From positions 11,295,511 to 11,359,510 of the forward strand of contig CM076956.1 in assembly GCA_039566865.1 (NCBI GenBank): a stretch of DNA of 64,000 nucleotides, read 5' to 3'. The stretch is from Aurelia coerulea. Lineage: Eukaryota; Cnidaria; Scyphozoa; Semaeostomeae; Ulmaridae. Below are positions 48,401-57,400 of the stretch, piece by piece; the first letter of the stretch is position 1; every line of letters starts with the position of its first letter. Both the position numbers and the translations under genes were made by a program. The notes under the pieces were generated by a model. The model was not told the origin of the DNA. It did no database searches and saw only the letters and a list, made by a program, of their open reading frames with translations.

Positions 48401-51400
48401 TTTGCAGGAAGAGGCAAATTTGAGCTTTTAAAATTAACATGTCTGCCCTCAAAGCATCAGTACCAACAAACGAGCTACCTATGTTCACGTTAACTATCGA
48501 GGAACATTTTTTAGAGTGATTGGACATTGACTGAAGATAAATTCACATCGCTAGAGTCGACCAAATCCGTGCACTTTTTTTTGGGACACCCGGTATATAT
48601 ATGCAGGGTAATAATACAGAAGATTTTCTGATTTCCAATCGGCCCAGTTAAAAGGAAAGAACGACTGTTTACATGTGCCATTCATAGTGCCAACATGCCT
48701 CTTTTTGTTAATGCCTTGAATCTTTCGCGGAATTTTTCAGCTTTGTATTATCGTTATCTTTTGTTGTAGATTCTCCGGCTGTTTCTCAATGGGCAGGAAT
48801 GACAAATCGTGGTAAGCATTCAGTTATTCGTAATTAAAGAGCCATTTTCACCCAGGATCCTTTGCAGGGATGCTGCAGTTTCAGACGGTCTGAAAATCAA
48901 CTTTGGCCTAAGCCGTAAATATTGATCCACATATTGATCCGCACTGCCGTAGTTAAAGGCAGTCTGTCACGTATCTGATTGGCTGCAACAAAGTTAAAGC
49001 TCAACACAACGGATTTCTTTGTGAAACTGTGTATTTGAAACAAAAGTGGGCTAATCGTTATTGCTTTCTATGGCCGTAGAAAGTCAGTAGGATCACCAGC
49101 CATTCAATTCTCCTATTCTTTGTATTGTTCTTATCACCCAATCAAATGCGTGACAGATTGCCTTGAAACAAAGAACGGCTAATTGTTATCGCTTTCTATG
49201 GCCCGTAGAAAGTCAGTAGGATTAGCAGCCATTCAAATTTTCTATTTGCATTGTCATTATCACCCAATCGAATGCATGACAGACTGCCTTTAAACTAACA
49301 GACATTGTTCGGGATAGTGCGAACTCTCCCTTTTGTAAATCATAATGGAAAAGATGTTGACTCTGCTTGGCTCGCTGATCAATGAAGTAGGCGAAGATCT
49401 TTGGGGCATGTGCGTATCAACAAAAGAGTATCAAGGGCGATGTCCTGAAATCATTACTTCGCAGAATCCAATAATCTCAAGCGTGGCTCTTCCAGAGAAA
49501 GTTCGCCAGACTTCCACAGTACTAACAGTATCCCCAACAAGACAAGTCAACTAAAGTCAAAGTTCTCTATCAGTGTGGGTCCATGTTCTCCGCTCGGACA
49601 AATTTGGTTTTTGATACACATAATGCTTTGTAGTTTTTGATAATTTCGTGACAAAATAGCCACTCAATAGTGAAAACAAAAAATTCAAGTGAAATCAAGT
49701 GTTAGCTATAAACATATAAAAATACTACAAGGTGTTGGGAACATTTCTGCCAAAGGGTTCGTTTTAGATCGTTTTACTTTTTCAAAATTTTTTTGAAAAC
49801 TGTAACAAAAAATCCATATCTCCAAGCTGAGTTAGAAAAAGAATCATCGTGTGATATCTGGCTCTCTTTTCTGTTTACCAACGTTCTCTGCATACTCAGA
49901 ACCATCTAAAAATAAGAAACGATGACCTACTGTTTCCATGAAATAGGTATCAATTCCGTAAAATTATATTTTATTTGTTAGTGTTCGTTGCATAAAGGCC
50001 ACACTTGAAAGCATAATTTTTATGACATGTAGGCCTTCGATTAGCACTAAAAGAGGTTAATTGCATTAGTTCTGTGCACGTAATACACCTTTTAATTGTG
50101 TAACGGAAACCTTTAGATTTAACCGTTGAGTTCAAGTCATGAATAGAAGGATTTTTTAGCATTGTCTATGGCCAGCTTAATGTATGTATTGGTTTTTAAC
50201 AGAATGCAGACAAGGATAACTTGTCTAACATGATACATTTTTGTATGTTGAAACACTTAAGTATTGCTGCTATAATGTGAAGCTGCATCTTTACCTACAC
50301 TTTACCCATCAACTCATCCGATGCTTGTTCACAGATGAGAGCATGCTTTGAATGATTTTTATTGATGAAGGCCCTGTTGCAGTTTGGTCAGGAAGCAGTT
50401 TAGAAGAATAGAAAAAGGAACAGAAGAAACCTTGGAAGTAGACCTGGTTACCGGGTTAGGCTAATTTCAATATAAGCAACGACTCCAGCAAAGACTCCGA
50501 TTCTGTTCATATCAGCTTCTTTGTAGCTAAGGCCAAGCAAAATTTCTTAAAAAAGCACTGCCATTATGTCGAAGTGCACACAAAAAATACCAAAGAAAGT
50601 AAGAGATGTAATTATCGCTATGTAATATCGATGAACAAAATAAAACTTGTTTCATTAGTGAATGCTTGGTTTTTGACACAATTTGATAAATTTTTAGCTG
50701 TGGCAGATTGCATATATTGTTAGTTGTCCAGAGGGGTAAATGCTCGACAATAAGGAAGGAAGGCTTGAAAATTCATGCAATTATATGGAAGCAATAGACT
50801 GTTGTTTTGCATTACTTCAAAAATTTAATTGCCCTGATTGTACAAATGGTTGCTTCTATAGATGTGGAAAAAATTGTGAAAATGAGGGATTTCACATTAA
50901 TTCTTTTACGCTTAGCTTGCAGATCAGGACTTCTGGTAGCATTTTCAAAAACATTTTGAAAAAAAACTAAAACGATCTGGAACGAACCCTTCGGCAGAAA
51001 TGTTCCCAACACCTTGTAGTATTTTTATATGTTTATAGCTAATACTTGATATCACTTGAATTTTTTGTCTTCACTATTGAGTGGCTATTTTGTCACGAAA
51101 TTCTCAAAAACTATACAGACCGTCTGAAATTGCAGCGTGCCGGCACAATGGCTCTTTGAAGTTATAAGTCAACAATATGCTATCTGTTATGAATTTTTAT
51201 CTGTCACTTCATGAAATTTTTATCACTTGAAGTCAAATTGAGTTGATATGAAAGTGGCAGGGGTAATTAATATTCGATTTCTCTGACATGTTGTCTGATA
51301 TCTACTGGGTGTCCCAACAAATTCTCCTGTTTAAAAAATGACCAAAACTCGATTATCAAACTTGTCATAAAATATTAATTTTCATCTCTTTTGTCAATGA

Positions 51401-54400
51401 TAAATATCAAAAAAGTATATTTTAGTGTGACACAATGTTTGCTTTCAATATTTAAATTGCATAAAATGACGCATTGAAAAACCTTATATCTTGCCAACAT
51501 AATAGCCACTAGTTTGAGATTTTTAATTAGCCTGATCCATGTTTATTGTTTGGTGCGTCGCATTTCTTGTTATTGCTGTAAGGTAGACGATTTGCAGAAA
51601 TTTGATCAGGATCATCCGATCGACTTGATATAATCCCGCGACGCGTAAATTTATTGCCGATTCATCCGCGATTGAAATTTAGCAAAGGGGCAAATGCACA
51701 CAGTCTGGAAAGGCTGTGGAATTAGGAGTTTTGATAGGAATTAATGATCAGCAGTTTGTCGTTGTTTAGTTGATTGATAGATTTATTTATTTATTTATCC
51801 GTTTAATTTTCTTTTTTTGTTGGGATAAATTTACCTGACATCTAATGTGAGACAAAATTTATTTCATTGTTATACCGGGTGAGTCAGAAAAAAGAATCCC
51901 CGCTTGGAAGGCCACTGCTCCGTGAATATCAACGCAATAATATAGAAAAATGTCTTGTTTTATTGCCAATATGTTCAATTAGGTTCAGTAATTTACCCGG
52001 CCTTAATCGGCCATTCCTTCCCGTGGATATGGATGATTTTCTGCAGAAAGCCCCTTCAAAAAACCAGCAAAAACGAATGAAAACAATGAGCACATTTTCC
52101 TTCCTAAAATTGATGACACTCACGTAAATTCATGTATTTTGTCCTCTTGGGAGAATGGAATCCCCCCAGATAGATCATCTATACCAAGGGGAGGACTTGT
52201 CCATCCTCCCAAGAGGATAGCACGTGCTAAAGCGTTCACGAGTCATTGCTGTAAGGCGATTGTGAGGCAGAAATGTTAGGGAAATCTGTTCATGATTTTG
52301 GGCACGTTTTGAAGGTTTTTTGAAGAGGCTTTCTGGAGAAAATCCCTCATAATTTCAGAATGGAGTAGCCGATTTCAGTCAGGTAAATTTTATAGTAGAT
52401 TTGAACATTTCTACCATAAAACTATATATTTGCCGATATCATTGTCTTGATATCCAGGAAGCCGTGACCTTTCAAACGGGGATTCTTTTTTCTGACTCAC
52501 CCGGTATACACTTGTTAAATTGTAAGCACCGTATGCAGTTGGGACCAGATGACTCTATGTCCTTTGCCGCTGTATATGGTGCAAATAAAGTAAGTTGTTT
52601 TCAGAGGTGGAAAATGTGCGTCAAGCCGCGAAGCAGCTTTGCAGGAAGCTTGTTTCTCTGGAAGGAAGAAAAGGGGAGGAAATAGAGAAAGCGGAATAGA
52701 AAGAAGGAAAAGAAAACAACGACAAAGGGAGGAAATAAGAAATGAAAGGGAAAATAAAAGAAAGAAAAATGGGAGGAGAGGAGAGGAGAGGAGAAGGAGA
52801 AGGAGAAGGAGAAGGAGAAGGAGAAGGAGAAGGAGAAGGAGAAGGAGAAGGAAACGACGGATTGAAAGAAGATTGGGTGACAGACAAAGAAAACAAAGAT
52901 TGAAAATATTAAGAGAACAGGGAGGAATGAAGGAAGGAGAGAATAGAAGAATATCAATGTTTGGATTTTTCTTTTACAGTGTTGTGATCCAAGGAAGCTT
53001 TTAAGAGTAATTCCAGTTCCTAGTGGCTTATCTGCTACACCGTACATAGTATTATATTGAATTGAAATCCGGGACTACAGAAAATTGATAAAACAATAGA
53101 AGGAAGAATTCTGGTTTGACTTTCCTTTGCAAGAAGACAAATATTTTTTCCACCACTGGTTGTTTTTCTTAGATTTGTTTTGATTGATAATAAAAAAATT
53201 GATTGATTTATTTATTCATTTGTTTTCTTTCAGATTCGCAGACTCGTTACATTGAATGGTCAGCTATGGTTGATGAAGGTATAATAATAATAATAATACA
53301 TTAAAATTTATATAGCGCGAAACCAAATAAAAAGCTTATTTATCTTTGGCGCTTTACAATATATGTCCATTGTCCCGTGTATACGTAAGTATCTACAATA
53401 TTCTATAAGATATTAAAAGCAAGTTTAAAGTAAAATGTTTTAAGACGCTTTTTAAAAAGATGAACAGTTTCCGAAGTCCTGACTTCTGATGGGAGAGAGT
53501 TCCAAAGTTTAGGTGCACACACTGAAAAGGCTCTGTCACCGCAAGACTTCAGGTGAGATCGTCGTATGCTCAGATTGGTACCATTGACAGAGCGTAGTGA
53601 ATAATTTGACTGTTTCAACTCAATCAAATCACGTATATATTCTGGAGCCTCATTACGAACTGCTTTATAAACAATAGTCATGAGCTTGAATTGAATGCGA
53701 TATCTGATTGGTAACCAGTGTAGCTGCTGTAGAGCTGGAGTGATATGCTCAAATTTAGATAGACCAAGTATTAGCCTAGCAGCAGAATTCTGAATGTTTT
53801 GCATCGGTCTTATGGTTGAGTCTGGAAGTCCAAACAGCAAAGCATTGCTATAATCTAGATGCGATAGTACTAAGGCATTGATAAGTCTTACAAGTGATTC
53901 ACGACTCAGATACTTTTTAATTTTCCTGATGTTGTACAGCTTCAGAGATGCAATGCGACATCTATCTGAAATAAACTTTTTCATATCAAGAGTGTTGTCT
54001 AGCCAAACACCTAGGTATTTCACAGCTGAAGAAATATCCACTGGCTCATCTCCAACACTAATTGATCCAAAAGACAAATTAGCCAACACATTACGTCTCC
54101 CAAAAGCCACAAACTCAGTTTTTTGTTCATTCATCATTAACCGATTTCTGCCCATCCATTTTTTCACTTCTTTAAGGCAAACCTCAATGTTTGCAATTGT
54201 TGATGATATGTTTTCTTTGTCTACACAAGATGATGAATACAAAGCATGGTCGTCTGCATAACCCATTACTGCTATATCAAACTTTTTGAAAACTTCACTT
54301 AGGGTACTCGCATAAATATTGTACATGATAACTTTCTTCTTACTTTGGGAATATCTAATATTTTCATGTCATATAAGATTTACATTCGTTTCCTTAATAC

Positions 54401-57400
54401 CGTTGTAAGCGAATCATATCGTACATCGGGTGCACCAAAAGGAACTTCACATGTTTGAAAATTCGTTTTGCGGAGAATATGCTTGAGGCACTGGAAAGAT
54501 TCATGGTTTGATTGCTGGCCGAAAGTTTGAAATTTGAAAGTTTTCTTTTCAGTTCAGTTTCATTTATTTTTAAATTCCACTGCATTCAATATAAATTGTA
54601 TGGAGGGATTACTTAAAGGAGGAGCTCTCTCAATAGGTAAACTAATCGAGGAGAGAGCCCCCCCCCCCCCCCCCCTAGTCTCTTTCTTTTAGTTTTCTGA
54701 GCATTGTTGTCGGGGGTTAAACTAAGACTACATCCCACCCTTGTACTCATAAAAATAAGAGGACGCTAACAACCACAACCAGCCATTGTATTACATGAAG
54801 TAATACCCGATTATATTACACGAAGTAATACTCGAGAAAATATGAGTTGTACGAATGTTGATGAGTTTTTGAAAGATGATTTTGAAATGGTTACTTCGGC
54901 AAGAATATCGTGAATTTATTCGTGTCCCTGCTATAAAACCTGCCTGAGTGAGGGGCACGACAATGTAAACATAGGTCAAACTGGATTTTCGTCAAAATTC
55001 GTGAAAGATGGCGAAATTGTCTTCTCACTTATAGCAACATGTAGATACATCTGAGTTCCCTGAAGGCTTAAAAAATGATAACCCGATATTTTTGACTTAC
55101 CTGATAGGCCCACACGTATTTTTATATAAGAAACTGCTCATAAGAACTCAACTCTCAGATCGCCAAAATGTTAAGAAACTCCAGTACTGGTGAAAAATAA
55201 ATTAAGAAACTATTTATTTTGACAAAGAAAAACTTCAACATATTTTTGCTTTATTTTCACTTGTTTCCCGTAGCACATTTCTTCAAAGGTACTTGAGTAA
55301 TGTCTTACATTGGAAAGGCTCAAAAATTTCGTTTTGAAATGCTCACGAGGGTACAGGTAGAAAACATTAAGATTGTTAAGGAACAGTTAGGAAACTTGTA
55401 AGAAACTCTTGAGCACTGAAAATCTGATAATAATTTGAAGAAACTTTCAGCGGTGTGCCAAATTCTTAGTTTCTTATGAAAAATTTGTATATTTTCGTAA
55501 TTGAAGCACAAGATGGATTTTGTCCGATTATCCGCTGAAGACGTATGCAGGAATGGCCTTGATGATAGCCTTTAAAGGGGCTCCGTCGCCTAATGTAAAC
55601 AAAACGATGATTTTTGCAGTTTTTTAAATGTGATATCACACAAGATTTTCATATTTTTTTCAAAATGAAAGTTGCTGTGTGGACATAAATCATTGTACTT
55701 CACTAAGGAACAAACCAAACAGTCATATTGTCTACGATTGCTCAGATATAAGTGGGTTTTTAACGGTCACTTTTTGGTGGCCTGGGTGAAGCCACCAAAC
55801 AAACTGCAGAAAACAGTGGATGAACAATGGATGATTGGTGACACGTGCGAGTTTACGAATTTGTTTATTGTTTGGCAACGGAGCCCCTTTCATCCATTCT
55901 GTTTTTTCCATCGCCTTACTCGACAAAGACTTTTGCTTATCTCATCTAATTGATGTTGTCGCCTCAATGAGGGCCTTATTTCCCTGGAGCTGTAAAACCG
56001 GACCAAAATCTTAATCGATGATAAATTTTTGTCGCCTTCGTGTGCTAATTAGAATATGGCGTTTTCTGCAATTATGGCTTGAAGAAACATTCATCTAAGT
56101 ACTGACAGCTAGTTTTATGTTACAGTATTTCTGGAAAACTGCTTTTTGTGGCGTTTCATGCTGGGTGGTTTTGAGAAAGACATAGCAGGTGATTTAGGCC
56201 CAAGCTGTTTAGACGATATTGAGGCCTATTGAATCAGTACAGGCTTATCCGTATCCGTTTCTTCAAATGAGTCGTAGCTGTAGCGGTATCAGTCAAATTT
56301 GAACCTACGAAATTTATCAAGTCAATGTTTTCCATTCTAGATGACAATTGCTTCTTGCATCGCGGAGACGACTATCGTGGCACCCTGAATATTACTGAAT
56401 CATCCACAAAATGCAAGAAATGGAATGAAACCATGTATTACCGTCACACAAAGAAGTATCCAGAGCTGCGTGGTGGGCATAATTATTGCCGAAATCCTGG
56501 ACAAGCCAGAGAACGACCATGGTGTTTAGTGAATGAAAATGGGATGGATGTGGCACAGTATTGCAATATTCCTAGATGTGGTAAGACTTTAAAGATATTA
56601 CAGATTCTCTTTTGTACTTTGATTATGTAAAAATAGAACACAGAAGTCATTGGCGGATATAGGGGGCAAGTGCCCCCCCCCCTTCACGATGAGAATTCAG
56701 CATGGGGCCCCCTTTTTGGCGAGAAGAGCACTCCTCATAATGATCCTAACGCACACCTTTGTAACTGCTTAATCTAACTGTGGGGGAGACGTTTACATTT
56801 AGGCGTTATTTAGTAGAAAAACCTAAGAATTTTCTTAAATAGGAGCCCAAAATTGTCACGCCCCTTCGGTGTTCTTACTTTTTCTCATACTTTTGGCCCC
56901 TTCTCTGCAGGTTGCCCCCCCCCCTCTTCAAGTTCGGGCTGGATCCGCCCCTGACAGAAGTTGATTGCAAAATTAAGTTGCCAGAATTGTTTCTAACACA
57001 AGTTATAAGCTCTCAGCATCTAGCCTAATTTTGAGAATGGCATTTGATCTGCCAACAATTTCCTTTAGCATACCGGGTTAATGTGCGATGTGAAGAGGTT
57101 TGAAAGCTTGTGGCCTTCCTTCAAACTGTCCATTAGCCTCCTGTAAATTGATAGTGTATGTGTATAAAATATTAACTTTAGATAAGAAGGTTTAATCCTT
57201 TTGTTTCAAATTTATTTCATTTTAGCAATTCCCAAAACGTTTGAAATTCGATTTACACTAATGATATGCTTTGTATTTGTAACATTACATTATTTCATTT
57301 AGCTTTTTTCTTAACATTTGCCTAAATGTTTTTATAAAATCACCTTATTTCATTTTAGCCATTCCTAAAAGTGTGGAAGTTGTTAGCATTTTATGGACCG

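Noticed and set aside
49345..49554. 69-codon ORF as a ROR cassette exon
   Set aside because: It sits in an insertion inside a foldback element and shows no matching acceptor and donor phase or domain.
52601..53047. ORFs of 90-150 codons on both strands
   Set aside because: Low-complexity purine/pyrimidine repeat (AGGAGA)n; Arg/Glu and Phe/Ser runs with no real coding signal.
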